64,000 bases of DNA from Bremerella sp. JC817 (GCF_040718835.1 NZ_JBFEFG010000267.1:479501-543500); one strand, 5' to 3'; positions 1 to 9,174 are shown, counted from the stretch's first letter. A program made the numbers and translations. The notes: generated by a model not told the origin, from the letters alone.

Positions 1-1
1 C

Positions 2-2134
2 CACAAGGCAGCTACCTCGACCGCTGCTCAGCTGGTCACCGCCATCAACAACACTGCCGTCAACGATCAGGTCTCGGAACTGTTCACCGCAGCTCTGGTG
101 GAAACGACTGGTGGTACGGGTGCTGGTGCGGTTGCCTCGGCTGGTGCTGCTGGCACGTTCGCGGGTGGTGTTGACGGTGGCGACGTGATCGCAACGGCCA
201 ACGACGTTGTCACGGCCATCAACAATGCCACGGGCAATAACAAAGTCACCGCTTCGCTCGAAGCTGGCAACAACGGCTACGGTGTCGTTTCGGAATTCAG
301 CGACTTCGCCTACTCGGGTGTTGCTGAACAGAACAACCGTCTGCAGTTCCTGGCACCAAATGAAGCTCCAAATATTCGCTTCGTCTCGAACCCAGGCACC
401 GGCCTGAGCATCGACACGACCACCGACCCACGCGTCGAAGGCCTGTCGTCGGCTACGCTGCAGAGCGACGATGCCAACGCATCGTTCACCGTTTCGGCCA
501 AGCTGAAGGGTAGCGACTACGACGACTACACCATCTCGTTTGTCGACGATACCGACCTGGCTGGTGGCGGCGACGAGTACGTGGTCCTCGACAAAGAAAA
601 CAAGACCCTGAAGTTGTACATCAACGATGGTACTTCGACGGCTCAGGACGTTGTGGATGCACTCAACAACGACACCTACGCCAGCGATTACTTCGGTGCT
701 AAAAACTTCGGTTCCAGCACCGGTGCCGGCGTGGTCACGATCGCCAACTTTGAAGCATCGGTCGATACGTCGGGCGGTGTTGTCTCGGAAGGCACTCTGA
801 TTGTCAATCTGGAAACGGACGAAAACGGTATCATCAAGACTACCGCTGACGACCTGATCGCCTTCTTTGATGATCCTAGCCAGTTTATCAGCGACTCGAC
901 CGAAGCGACGAACACGCTGAACTACCTGACCGATCGTGGCATCAGCGTTACCAACTCCGGTGGAAGCGATGGCTCGGGCGTCCTGGCTGTTTCGACCGAA
1001 GACATCACCTTCGGCACCAGCGGTACTCAGCTGGAAGACGCTCAGGCAGCTGGCACGACCTTCTCGGTCAATGGCCAGACCGCTCAGCTCACCTTCACCG
1101 CGATCAACGGTGGTGAAGAGTTCGACAATGTTAAGGTGCAATTCGTCGCCGATGGTACGGTCACCGCAGGTACGGATGAACGTGCCGAATACGATGCCGC
1201 CAACAAGACGCTGACCTTCTTCATCGATGAAGGTGCAACGACCGCTCAGAACATCGCCGACATCTTCAACTCGGCCGACCCCAACTACGACGCAGACATC
1301 GCCGGGTTGTTTACCGGTGCTATTGTCTCGGGTGGTGGTGGCGTGGTCACCGTTGACGATACGGCTACCCTGACCGGTGGTGTGGTCGACAACGGCAGCA
1401 CCGACGGTGCCGCTCTGCAAGGCAACTCGGACCTGGAAAACACGGGCCTCACCTTCCGTGCGACCCGCTTCGGTTCGGACAGCTTTGTCAGCGTGAAGGC
1501 TCTCAGCGGTACGTTCAACCTGACCGACATCGATGGCAACGCCACCGATCGCTCGGAAGGCCAGGACGTCAATGTCCGTATCAACGGTATCCAGGCAATC
1601 GGCGATGGTCTGAAGGCCTCGATCAACACCTCGTCGCTCGACTTGAGCTTCTCGGTGAACTCGGAAGTCTCGGACAGCTCGACCTATAACTTCCAGATCT
1701 CTGGTGGTGGTGCGTTGTTCCAACTCGGTCCAGACGTGGTCAGCAACCAGCAGGCTCGCCTCGGTATTCAGAGCGTCAGCACGGCGACTCTGGGTGGCGT
1801 CAGCGGCCGCTTGTTCGAGCTGCGTTCCGGTGGTAACAAGAGCCTGACTGCCGACGTTGGTGGTGCCGCGAAGATCGTTGACGAAACGATCTCGGTCATC
1901 ACGCAACTTCGCGGTCGACTGGGTGCCTTCCAGAAGACGACTCTGGAATCGAACATCTACACCTTGAATGACACGCTGGCCAATCTGACCGAAGCAGAAA
2001 GCTCGATTCGTGACGCGGACTTCGCCGCGGAATCGGCCAAGCTGACTCGCTCGCAGATTCTGGTCCAGTCGGGTACCTCGGTGTTGGGTATCGCCAACCA
2101 GAACCCGCAAAATGTTCTGAGTCTCCTCCGATAA
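2..2134 (+). CDS. fliC: Flagellin, 5' end missing (cut by window edge)
   Basis: This encodes the structural subunit of the flagellar filament, exported by the flagellar type III apparatus and polymerised under the FliD cap. The reading frame is open from base 2, so the conserved N-terminal helices lie outside the window. The last 80 or so residues are a classic flagellin C-terminal domain: long heptad-like helices with LNDTLANLTEAESSIRDADF and the terminal SVLGIANQNPQNVLSLLR. Upstream of it is a long, Asp/Gly/Thr-rich, beta-type central region. That region contains at least two full copies of a repeat also found in the neighbouring FliD (see the repeat entries), and the first residues visible look like the tail of another copy. 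More than 700 residues are visible, so the full protein is much longer than the roughly 500 residues of enteric flagellins. A strong terminator follows 33 bases after the stop. The flagellin identification is secure; the paralogue type is not determined. Confidence 0.93.
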   Translation, partial: HKAATSTAAQLVTAINNTAVNDQVSELFTAALVETTGGTGAGAVASAGAAGTFAGGVDGGDVIATANDVVTAINNATGNNKVTASLEAGNNGYGVVSEFSDFAYSGVAEQNNRLQFLAPNEAPNIRFVSNPGTGLSIDTTTDPRVEGLSSATLQSDDANASFTVSAKLKGSDYDDYTISFVDDTDLAGGGDEYVVLDKENKTLKLYINDGTSTAQDVVDALNNDTYASDYFGAKNFGSSTGAGVVTIANFEASVDTSGGVVSEGTLIVNLETDENGIIKTTADDLIAFFDDPSQFISDSTEATNTLNYLTDRGISVTNSGGSDGSGVLAVSTEDITFGTSGTQLEDAQAAGTTFSVNGQTAQLTFTAINGGEEFDNVKVQFVADGTVTAGTDERAEYDAANKTLTFFIDEGATTAQNIADIFNSADPNYDADIAGLFTGAIVSGGGGVVTVDDTATLTGGVVDNGSTDGAALQGNSDLENTGLTFRATRFGSDSFVSVKALSGTFNLTDIDGNATDRSEGQDVNVRINGIQAIGDGLKASINTSSLDLSFSVNSEVSDSSTYNFQISGGGALFQLGPDVVSNQQARLGIQSVSTATLGGVSGRLFELRSGGNKSLTADVGGAAKIVDETISVITQLRGRLGAFQKTTLESNIYTLNDTLANLTEAESSIRDADFAAESAKLTRSQILVQSGTSVLGIANQNPQNVLSLLR
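482..775 (+). repeat. Flagellin copy 1 of a YDxY/VDD-type repeat
   Basis: The translated unit starts with an alternating beta-strand segment (FTVSAKLKGSDYDDYTISF) and continues with a VDD turn. It then has a KTLKLYINDG strand, a TAQDVVDALNND helix and a YFGA end. The same order of elements recurs at 1088 in this gene and three times in fliD. The copies are divergent in sequence but clearly the same domain. Confidence 0.75.
1088..1375 (+). repeat. Flagellin copy 2 of the repeat
   Basis: The translated unit has the same element order as the copy at 482: LTFTAINGGEEFDNVKVQF, then VADGTVTAGTDERAEYD, then KTLTFFIDEGATTAQNIADI, then a short helix and a LFTGA end followed by a Gly-rich strand. The VTAGTDE and KTLTFFIDEG stretches are closest to the FliD copies. 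Confidence 0.75.
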
Positions 2135-2167
2135 CGAGGACCTCGGGCTATAGTTTAAAAGTTGAAG

Positions 2168-2198
2168 ACGCCCGGCCCCCAAAAGGCCGGGCGTTTTT
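2168..2198 (+). terminator. Rho-independent terminator of the flagellin gene
   Basis: A perfect 10-bp stem (2168-2177 with 2185-2194) made of acgcccggcc and its complement encloses a 7-base loop and runs into a T tract (2194-2198). It lies 33 bases after the flagellin stop and 148 bases before fliD. Flagellin is therefore probably transcribed on its own, at levels independent of fliD-fliS. Confidence 0.92.
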
Positions 2199-2345
2199 AC
2201 GTTCAGCCCCAAGCAGCCGACGATTTTACCTAACCGGAAAATTCCTCCAGTCGCTGTCGTTTCGTGGTCGATAACACGAATACGCGCGGACGCCCTGTGC
2301 AGTCCTATTGCGTGAGCTTCGGCTCACCCATCACAGTGAAGTTTC

Positions 2346-5300
2346 ATGGTTGGCATTCAGGCAACAAACGGTCTCATTACCGGTATTCCGATTACGGAAA
2401 CGGTGAAACAATTAATCGAGGTCGAAGCCCAACCGCGAGATCTGCTGGTTTCGCGAACCGAATTGATCAACGACGAAGCTAGCGCCATCGCGGAACTGAC
2501 CGCTTCGGTTTTAAGCTTCCAGTTCACTGCGAAAAAATTTCAAGCTAGCTCTCTATTCAATACCACCAAGGCGACCAGTGCGAACACGACGTTCTTGTCG
2601 ACCACGGTTACCGGTACCCCCAAAGCTGGCAACTACCAATTCACTCCGATTCGAACTGCCCAGTCGCAGCAGCTTTTAAGCTCCGGCGTCGCCTCGCTCA
2701 CGCAAGCATTGACACCAGGCAAGTTCGAAATCAGTCACGGACCGAAACTTGACGACGGCCTTTCACTCGACGCCTTGAATGGCGGCCAAGGGGTTCAACG
2801 CGGCAAGGTTCGTATCACCGACCGCAGTGGTTCGAGCGCTGCGATCGATTTAAGCTATGCGCAAACGATCGACGACGTTTTGGATGCCATCAACAGCAAC
2901 GACGACATCCAGGTCACCGCTTCGGTCGATGGCGACCGCATCAAGCTGACCGACACTTCGGGCCAGACAACATCAAACCTGATTGTCCAAGGCGTTGGCA
3001 GCGGAAGCACGGCGACGGATCTTGGCCTCGCCGGCATCAATACGGCCTCCGATTCGGCAACTGGCAACGACATCCTGCGTCTGCACACCAACACGCAGCT
3101 TTCGCAGCTCAACGATGGCAATGGCATCAGCAGCAATCGCAACGGCGCAGACCTGTCCGTCTCGCTGAAGGATGGCACAACGCTCGAAATCGATCTTGGC
3201 AGTGCGGCCGCTCCGGAAGATTTCGCCACCACCTCGCTGACCCCCAGTGATTCCCGGCTCAATTTCACTTCCGTTCAAAGCGGTAGCGAATATGACGGCG
3301 TGCAGATTATCTTTGAAGATAATGCCTCAGTTACCAAGGGCAACGAGAGCGTCGTCTTCGATGGTTCCGGCAAGACGCTGACCTTCCAGATCGAAGTCGG
3401 CAAGACGACGGCGTCCGACATTATCAGTGCCCTGGCAAACGATCCGACCGCCAGTCAATACTTCACCGCCAGTACGGTAAACAGCGGTACCGGCAGTGGC
3501 ATCATCGATCCTGCCAAAGATGGCGTGACCACATCGGCCACCACTGCCAATGCTGCCGCGACGACGACCTCGGTCGATCCGAACGCCGCGATCACGCTGA
3601 CCGCCGCGACTGCTGGCGGCGACTATGACGACGTGACGATCGTCTTCGTGGATGACGCTGGCGTGACGGCTGGTTCGGAAACGGTGGTCTACGACGACTC
3701 CGATCCAGGCAACAAGACGCTGACCATTCACATCGACGCCGGCAACAGCACCGGCACGAATGTGATCGACGCGATCAACAACGACCCAACGGTCAGTGCG
3801 CTGTTCTCGGCCTCGAATGGCTCTGGCAGCGACGGAAGCGGCCTGGTCGATGTCACCGACACCGGCGTCACCTCGGGCGGCGTGCTGCAGTCATCGGCAA
3901 CGACTTCCAACGATTCGGCCAACGCCCAGGTCAACCTGACCGCCAAAGTGAAGGGCGCCGACTACGACGGCTATACCTTGAGTTACGTTGCCGACGGAGC
4001 CGTGACTCAGGGCAGCGAAGTCGTTGAGTTCGACCAGGAAGCCAAAACCATCACGGTCCGCATCGCGGAAGGTGCCACCACGGCTCAAGATGTCGTGGCT
4101 GCCTTGAATGGCAACACTTCGGTGGCTGCCTACTTCACCGCCGGCAAACCGGCCAGTGCCACCGGCGACCGGATCGTGAACGCGACCGCCACTGGCACGA
4201 CGACAAAAGGGGCTGCTTCCGAAGAGTCGGAGCCGCAGACGTTGGGTGACTTGATCGACGCCATCAACGCCGCGGATCCTTCCAAGCTGCGGGCTCAACT
4301 AAGTGCCGATGGCGATCACATTGAGCTGCTCGATCTCAGTACCGACAACGGCGGCACCTTCTCGGTTAGTAGCATTAACGACAGCTCGACCGCCGAAGAC
4401 CTTGGCCTGACCGGTTCGGCATCGGGAAGCACCATCACCAGCCGTCGCCTGCAAGCTGGCCTGAAGACAACGCTGCTCACCTCGCTGGGTGGCGGCAATG
4501 GCCTGGGAACGCTCGGCTCCATTTCGATCACCGACCGTAGCGGAGCTTCGGCCAGTGTCGATCTCTCAGGTGCGGAAACGGTGGAAGACATCCTGGAGCT
4601 GATCAATGGTTCCGGTCTCGCGGTCGAGGCATCGCTGAACCCGGCTGGCAACGGGATCTCGATCACCGATAACAGTGGTGCGTTCGCCAGTAACTTTGTC
4701 ATCCAAAGTGCCGACGCAACGAATACGGCCGACCTGCTGGGGATCGAACACGATTCGTCGGAGCTGACAACGAACTCGGGCAGCCTACACCGTCAGTTCG
4801 TCAACGAGAACACGAAGCTCGACGACCTGAAGGGTGGCAGCGGCATCGAACGGGGCAAGTTCCTGGTGAAAAACAGCACCGGCAACACTCGTCTGTTCGA
4901 CCTGACCAATACCGAGAACATTCAAACCATCGGCGACGTGATCGACCTGATCAACTCGGAACTGACGCTCAACGTTGAAGCTCGCATCAACGACAATGGC
5001 GACGGGATCGTGCTGATCGACAAGTCGACTGGTTCTGGCAAGCTGACGGTTACCGAAGGTGGTTCGACCAAGACCGCCGAAGGACTCGGCTTGCTGGGGA
5101 CTGGCGTCGAGAAAGAGATCGACGGCGTCAATCGCTACGTTCTGGAAGGCTCGGAAGTCACGACCATTGAAATCGAGACGGGCGACACGCTGGAAGACTT
5201 GATCGATAAGATCAACGACGCCGACGTCGGCATTTCGGCTACCTCCTTGAATACCGGAAGTGGTGCGACTCCGTATCGCTTATCGCTGGTGAGTACCAAA

Positions 5301-6110
5301 TCTGGTGAGAAAGGCCGTGTGATCCTCGATTCGAGCGATTCGCAGTTCTCGTTCGAGGAAATCGTCGAAGCCCAGGACGCACTGCTGCTGTTTGGTTCGA
5401 CGAGCAATGCTTCGGCCGGTATTTTGACCTCTTCCAGCTCAAACCGCTTTACCGGCGTGTTGGACGGAGTGACGCTGACCGTTAACCAGGCCAGCACCAC
5501 CGCGGTGAACGTGAACGTGGCGGTCTCGGACGAACCGCTAGTGAAGGCGGCTCAAGAATTCGTCGATCAATACAACGCCCTCCGTTCCAAGCTGGACGAG
5601 CACACGTTCTTCAACGAATCGGACAACAGCACCGGCGTGCTTTTCGGTTCGAATGAAGCGCTCCGTATCGATACCGAACTAGGCAACCTGATTACCTCCC
5701 GCTTCGCCGGTCTCGGTAAATTCCAGTCGCTAGAACAACTCGGCTTCGAGTTCAACGACACCGGCAAACTGAGTTTTAACTCGACGAAGCTGAAATCGGC
5801 GTTCGAGCAAGATCCTGACGCCGTCGAGAACTTCTTCCTGAAAGAAACGACTGGGTTTGCGAAGAAGGTCTTCGATCTGACTGAAACCTTCGCAGGTGCA
5901 GGGCGTTCGCTGCTGGTGAGTCGAGCCCAAACATTGCAAGCGCGAGCCGACGTCAACACCGATCGAATTAAGGCGATGACCGAGCGACTCGAACGTCGCT
6001 CGAAGCAATTGCTTGAGCAGTTCTATAACCTCGAAACCACGATTGGTAAGCTGCAAAGCAACTTAACTGCCATCAACGGCATCTCTTATATCTCGCCGGA
6101 TGGAACGTAA
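2346..6110 (+). CDS. fliD: Flagellar hook-associated protein 2 (filament cap), giant form
   Basis: FliD forms the pentameric cap on the filament tip and helps flagellin fold as it emerges. The N-terminus (MVGIQATNGLITGIPITETV, then VEAQPRDLLVSR) matches the FliD N-terminal domain. The C-terminal 250 or so residues (LVKAAQEFVDQYNALRSKLD through SKQLLEQFYNLETTIGKLQS) match the FliD C-terminal coiled-coil domain. At 1254 residues it is about 2.5 times the length of E. coli FliD (about 470). The extra length is a central region carrying at least five flagellin-IN-like motifs, with the DxIxxIN core near residues 177, 635, 748, 864 and 951, plus three tandem copies (305-620) of the repeat shared with flagellin. 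It is followed after about 95 bases by fliS. I am sure of the family; the role of the insertions is unknown. Confidence 0.92.
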   Translation: MVGIQATNGLITGIPITETVKQLIEVEAQPRDLLVSRTELINDEASAIAELTASVLSFQFTAKKFQASSLFNTTKATSANTTFLSTTVTGTPKAGNYQFTPIRTAQSQQLLSSGVASLTQALTPGKFEISHGPKLDDGLSLDALNGGQGVQRGKVRITDRSGSSAAIDLSYAQTIDDVLDAINSNDDIQVTASVDGDRIKLTDTSGQTTSNLIVQGVGSGSTATDLGLAGINTASDSATGNDILRLHTNTQLSQLNDGNGISSNRNGADLSVSLKDGTTLEIDLGSAAAPEDFATTSLTPSDSRLNFTSVQSGSEYDGVQIIFEDNASVTKGNESVVFDGSGKTLTFQIEVGKTTASDIISALANDPTASQYFTASTVNSGTGSGIIDPAKDGVTTSATTANAAATTTSVDPNAAITLTAATAGGDYDDVTIVFVDDAGVTAGSETVVYDDSDPGNKTLTIHIDAGNSTGTNVIDAINNDPTVSALFSASNGSGSDGSGLVDVTDTGVTSGGVLQSSATTSNDSANAQVNLTAKVKGADYDGYTLSYVADGAVTQGSEVVEFDQEAKTITVRIAEGATTAQDVVAALNGNTSVAAYFTAGKPASATGDRIVNATATGTTTKGAASEESEPQTLGDLIDAINAADPSKLRAQLSADGDHIELLDLSTDNGGTFSVSSINDSSTAEDLGLTGSASGSTITSRRLQAGLKTTLLTSLGGGNGLGTLGSISITDRSGASASVDLSGAETVEDILELINGSGLAVEASLNPAGNGISITDNSGAFASNFVIQSADATNTADLLGIEHDSSELTTNSGSLHRQFVNENTKLDDLKGGSGIERGKFLVKNSTGNTRLFDLTNTENIQTIGDVIDLINSELTLNVEARINDNGDGIVLIDKSTGSGKLTVTEGGSTKTAEGLGLLGTGVEKEIDGVNRYVLEGSEVTTIEIETGDTLEDLIDKINDADVGISATSLNTGSGATPYRLSLVSTKSGEKGRVILDSSDSQFSFEEIVEAQDALLLFGSTSNASAGILTSSSSNRFTGVLDGVTLTVNQASTTAVNVNVAVSDEPLVKAAQEFVDQYNALRSKLDEHTFFNESDNSTGVLFGSNEALRIDTELGNLITSRFAGLGKFQSLEQLGFEFNDTGKLSFNSTKLKSAFEQDPDAVENFFLKETTGFAKKVFDLTETFAGAGRSLLVSRAQTLQARADVNTDRIKAMTERLERRSKQLLEQFYNLETTIGKLQSNLTAINGISYISPDGT
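3258..4215 (+). repeat. Three tandem ~110-residue repeats inside FliD
   Basis: Units begin at about residues 305, 415 and 526 (bases 3258, 3588 and 3921), so the period is 110-111 residues. Each unit has the order: beta segment with S/G-x-YDG/D-V/Y, a strand ending in VFEDN, VFVDD or YVADG, then VTxGxExVxxD, then a KTLT/ITV strand, a TTAxDVxxAL helix and a F-T/S-A end. The same unit occurs in the adjacent flagellin gene at 482 and 1088. Confidence 0.85.
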
Positions 6111-6204
6111 AAACCGCACCCCAAGGTGATTGGCTGCACGTTCACGCATGAGTCGGTCGATAACAGGCGTAGACCCGCTAGTCTTTCATTGCCCAAGCCC
6201 AGAA

Positions 6205-6768
6205 ATGACCATGAGCTTTCACAGCGAATCGACCGACGGCTATCTTGAAACCGAAGTCCTCACGGCAACTCCTCAAAAACTGCAACTAATGATGATCAAC
6301 GGAGCGATCCGTTTCGCTTATCAAGCGCAGCAGTTGCACGAGCAGAAGGAACCGGAAGAGGCTTGGGATCGACTGACCCGTTGTCGCGAGATCATTGCTC
6401 AGATTCTCTGCAACATGAAGCCTGACGGCAGCGAACTGCTGCGAAGCGTGGCGGGCATCTATTTGTTCCTGTTCCAGGAACTGAGCGACTTGCATGCGGC
6501 CAACGACTATTCGCGTCTGGAAGGGGTTTTGCGTGTTCTGAACGAAGAACGCGAGACCTGGGAAGAGCTTTGCCGCATCATGCCTGACGCTCCAGAGCGT
6601 CCGAGCGAGGCCGAACGAGAAATAACCTCGTCCGATGCGGAAGAGATTATGAGCTCGCTCGATGTGAATGAAGAGGACACGCCAACGCGTTCACGAAGCT
6701 CTTATGGTTACGATTCTGGCTCCGATTACTACTCTGGTGGTGGTAGCGGTATTTCGTTCGACGCCTAA
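6205..6768 (+). CDS. fliS: Flagellar export chaperone FliS
   Basis: FliS is the cytoplasmic chaperone that holds flagellin monomers unfolded and prevents polymerisation before export. The core region (YLETEVLTATPQKLQLMM, IRFAYQAQQLHEQ, then LCRIMPDAPE) matches the four-helix FliS fold, and its place directly after fliD is the usual one. I chose the ATG at 6205; there is another at 6211, and earlier in-frame starts add residues with no family match. At 187 residues it is longer than the usual 120-140. The extra is an acidic and Ser/Gly/Tyr-rich C-terminal tail from about residue 130 (SRSSYGYDSGSDYYSGGGSG) that looks disordered and is not part of the standard chaperone. Confidence 0.85.
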   Translation: MTMSFHSESTDGYLETEVLTATPQKLQLMMINGAIRFAYQAQQLHEQKEPEEAWDRLTRCREIIAQILCNMKPDGSELLRSVAGIYLFLFQELSDLHAANDYSRLEGVLRVLNEERETWEELCRIMPDAPERPSEAEREITSSDAEEIMSSLDVNEEDTPTRSRSSYGYDSGSDYYSGGGSGISFDA

Positions 6769-6915
6769 AAACGCCTGTTTCCCCAGGTTTGCCCCGGAAA
6801 AGGGGTGTTATTGGGGGGGAATCGCGGCGGTTCCCTGGTTGATGGAAAACGCTGATCCACGCAACAATGGATGGTTTCGCTTTCCAATTTCCACCCCAAC
6901 CAGGGACTAAGAATC

Positions 6916-7779
6916 TTGGCCGAGAAACAACTGATCCGCGTCGGGCACAGCCCCGATCCGGACGACGCCTTCATGTTCTACGCAATGGCCTGCGACAAGA
7001 TCGATACCGGCAAGTACCGGTTCGAGCATGAACTGGTCGATATCGAGACCCTCAATCGCCGTGCGTTCTCAGGCGAACTGGAACTGACCGCGATCAGCAT
7101 CCATGCCTATGCTCACCTGCACGACAAGTACGCCATCTGCGCTTGTGGTGCCAGCATGGGGGACAACTATGGCCCCATGGTGATCGCCAAGCAGCAGTTC
7201 ACTCAGGACGAACTGAAGACCAAGACGATCGCCGTTCCTGGCACGCTGACCTCGGCGTTCCTGGCCTTGCGGATGTACCTCGGCCAAGAGTTCGAGCACG
7301 TCGTCGTTCCTTTCGACGAAATCATCGACGTCACCGAAGCTGGCGAGTACCAAGGCAAGCAGATCGACGCCGGTCTGATCATCCACGAAGGTCAGTTGAC
7401 CTACGAACGCCAAGACTGCCAGCTAATCGTCGACCTGGGCGTCTGGTGGCACGATCGTACCGATGGTCTGCCATTGCCGCTGGGTGCCAACGGTATCCGC
7501 AAGGATCTCGGTCCTGAAGTGATCAAAGATGTCACGCGTCTGCTGAAGGAAAGTATCGTTTACGGTCTGGAACATCGTCAGCCAGCCCTCGAATATGCTT
7601 TGCAGTTCGGTCGCGGTCTCGACAACCAGTTGGCCGACAAGTTTGTTGGCATGTACGTTAACGATTGGACGATCGACTTCGGCGACAAGGGGCGTGAATC
7701 GGTCACCCGCTTCCTGAAGGAAGGCTATGAACTGGGTGCTATTCCGGAATTGATCACGCCAGAGTTCGTCGACGGCTAA
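6916..7779 (+). CDS. mqnD: 1,4-dihydroxy-6-naphthoate synthase of the futalosine menaquinone pathway
   Basis: MqnD converts cyclic de-hypoxanthine futalosine to 1,4-dihydroxy-6-naphthoate, a late step of the alternative menaquinone pathway. The N-terminal signature GHSPDPDDAFMFYAM and the periplasmic-binding-protein-like fold (TAISIHAYAHL, CGASMGDNYGPMV, VPGTLTSAFLALRM, IHEGQLTYE, LPLPLGANGIR) are typical of the family, and the length of 287 residues fits. I chose the TTG at 6916 because the family starts just before the GHSPDPDD motif and a weak AGGGA lies upstream. An ATG at 6871 in the same frame would add 15 residues. No other mqn gene is in the window. Menaquinone made this way would be the likely electron acceptor of the complex I encoded nearby. 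Confidence 0.85.
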   Translation: MAEKQLIRVGHSPDPDDAFMFYAMACDKIDTGKYRFEHELVDIETLNRRAFSGELELTAISIHAYAHLHDKYAICACGASMGDNYGPMVIAKQQFTQDELKTKTIAVPGTLTSAFLALRMYLGQEFEHVVVPFDEIIDVTEAGEYQGKQIDAGLIIHEGQLTYERQDCQLIVDLGVWWHDRTDGLPLPLGANGIRKDLGPEVIKDVTRLLKESIVYGLEHRQPALEYALQFGRGLDNQLADKFVGMYVNDWTIDFGDKGRESVTRFLKEGYELGAIPELITPEFVDG

Positions 7780-7827
7780 ACCGCCCGTTAGAGCGGGACT
7801 GGCTTCCGAGCCAAATTGGTAATGAAC

Positions 7828-7860
7828 GGTACTCCAATTGCATGGTAGGATTGGAGTACC
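7828..7860 (+). other. 11-bp perfect hairpin without a T tract
   Basis: The arms ggtactccaat (7828-7838) and attggagtacc (7850-7860) pair perfectly around an 11-base loop. No T run follows, so it is not a standard intrinsic terminator. It ends 36 bases before the amidohydrolase start, so it could be an mRNA-stabilising or attenuating structure, or a protein-binding dyad. Confidence 0.6.
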
Positions 7861-7896
7861 GTCGTCCGCCGATTTTGTAAGGAAAGTCCCCGCAGC

Positions 7897-9159
7897 ATGA
7901 CAGCCTGGCAATCGCGACTTAGTGCGGAGATCGACCAGCTTGGCGATCATCTCATCGAGTTCCGCCGCAATCTTCATCGCAACCCTGAGGTCTCGGGCGA
8001 AGAGTTCCAGACCAGTCTGTTGCTCTATCAGGTTCTAGGTGACCTGGGTCTTTCGGTTCGCATGGGTCCTGATGGAAGGGGCGTCATTGCCGACCTCGAT
8101 ACATTCGACGGCGAAGGCACCACCGCCATTGCTCTACGAGCCGACATCGACGCCCTGCGAATCCACGACAGCAAGTCGGTCGATTACTGCAGTCAGGTCG
8201 ATGGTGTGATGCACGCCTGCGGTCACGATGCCCACACAACGTTGGTGCTAGGTGCCGCTCAGGCACTGCAGGCCATGGCCAAGAAGAATGAGCTTCCCTG
8301 GCCAATTCGTACCCGCTTTATCTTTCAACCAGCCGAAGAAACCTGCGCCGGTGCCAAGGCCATGATCAAGGCAGGGGCACTGGAAGATGTATCGACAATC
8401 TTCGCCACGCACATGGAACCAGGCCTTCCGTTTGGCAAAGTTGGTTTTCGCAAGGGAGAACTCACGGCGAGTTGCGAAGAGATCCGCATTCGCATTCATG
8501 GTTCCAGCGGCCATGGTGCTCGGCCTTACGAAGCTAACGATCCAATCGCTGCTGCCGCGCAGCTTGTTAACACCATCTACCTGACGCTTCCGCGCGTGAC
8601 CAACACGCACGAAGCAGTCGTCGTCAGTTTCGGCCAGATCCATGGCGGCTCGAGCCCCAATGTCATCCCGGAAACGGTCGAGCTGCAAGGTACGCTTCGC
8701 ACCTTGCTTCCCCAGACCCGGGTCGAAACGATCAATCACATCCACCGCATCGCCGACGGCATCTCGATGGCGACACAAACCAAGATGGAAGTCAGCTTCG
8801 AACTCGGTACCGATGCGGTGCGGAACGACTCGAACGTAATCGATCTGCTGAAAGAGACCTGCGTCGAAATCACCGGCATGCCTGGCGTGCACGAAGTTCC
8901 GCGAGCCAGCATGGGTGGCGAAGACTTTGCGTTCTACCTGGATCACATCCCAGGGGCGATGCTCCGGCTCGGCTGTGCGACGCCGGGGTCGGGTACATGG
9001 CCGATGCTCCACAGCACGCGGTTCGACATCGACGAACGCGTGCTTCCCTTCGGAGCGAACCTATTGGCCCGTAGCGTGGTCGCTTGCTTCGAGCCAGGTT
9101 CCCGTTGGAGCCAACAACTGCTGCAGCCTCGAACGACTACTCATCCCGATTCGACCTAA
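7897..9159 (+). CDS. M20 family amidohydrolase (N-acyl amino acid / hippurate hydrolase type)
   Basis: This is a cytoplasmic metal-dependent peptidase-family enzyme that probably removes an acyl group from an N-acyl amino acid or a related amide. The metal site motifs are visible: CGHDAH with Cys108, His110 and Asp111, a PAEE box near residue 147, FATHMEP, and the C-terminal GGEDFAFYL. The dimerisation (lid) domain is seen in IRIHGSSGHGARPYEANDP. The 420 residues are a little longer than the usual 380-400 because of a short C-terminal tail. It starts at an ATG with a GGAAAG ribosome-binding site. The next gene begins 15 bases after the stop, so the two are probably co-transcribed. Substrate cannot be read from the sequence. 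Confidence 0.88.
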   Translation: MTAWQSRLSAEIDQLGDHLIEFRRNLHRNPEVSGEEFQTSLLLYQVLGDLGLSVRMGPDGRGVIADLDTFDGEGTTAIALRADIDALRIHDSKSVDYCSQVDGVMHACGHDAHTTLVLGAAQALQAMAKKNELPWPIRTRFIFQPAEETCAGAKAMIKAGALEDVSTIFATHMEPGLPFGKVGFRKGELTASCEEIRIRIHGSSGHGARPYEANDPIAAAAQLVNTIYLTLPRVTNTHEAVVVSFGQIHGGSSPNVIPETVELQGTLRTLLPQTRVETINHIHRIADGISMATQTKMEVSFELGTDAVRNDSNVIDLLKETCVEITGMPGVHEVPRASMGGEDFAFYLDHIPGAMLRLGCATPGSGTWPMLHSTRFDIDERVLPFGANLLARSVVACFEPGSRWSQQLLQPRTTTHPDST

Positions 9160-9174
9160 GGCGAGGACGACCCC

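Noticed and set aside
7839..7900. The 7828-7860 hairpin as an intrinsic terminator of mqnD
   Set aside because: It has no T tract after the stem; the bases that follow are GC-rich.
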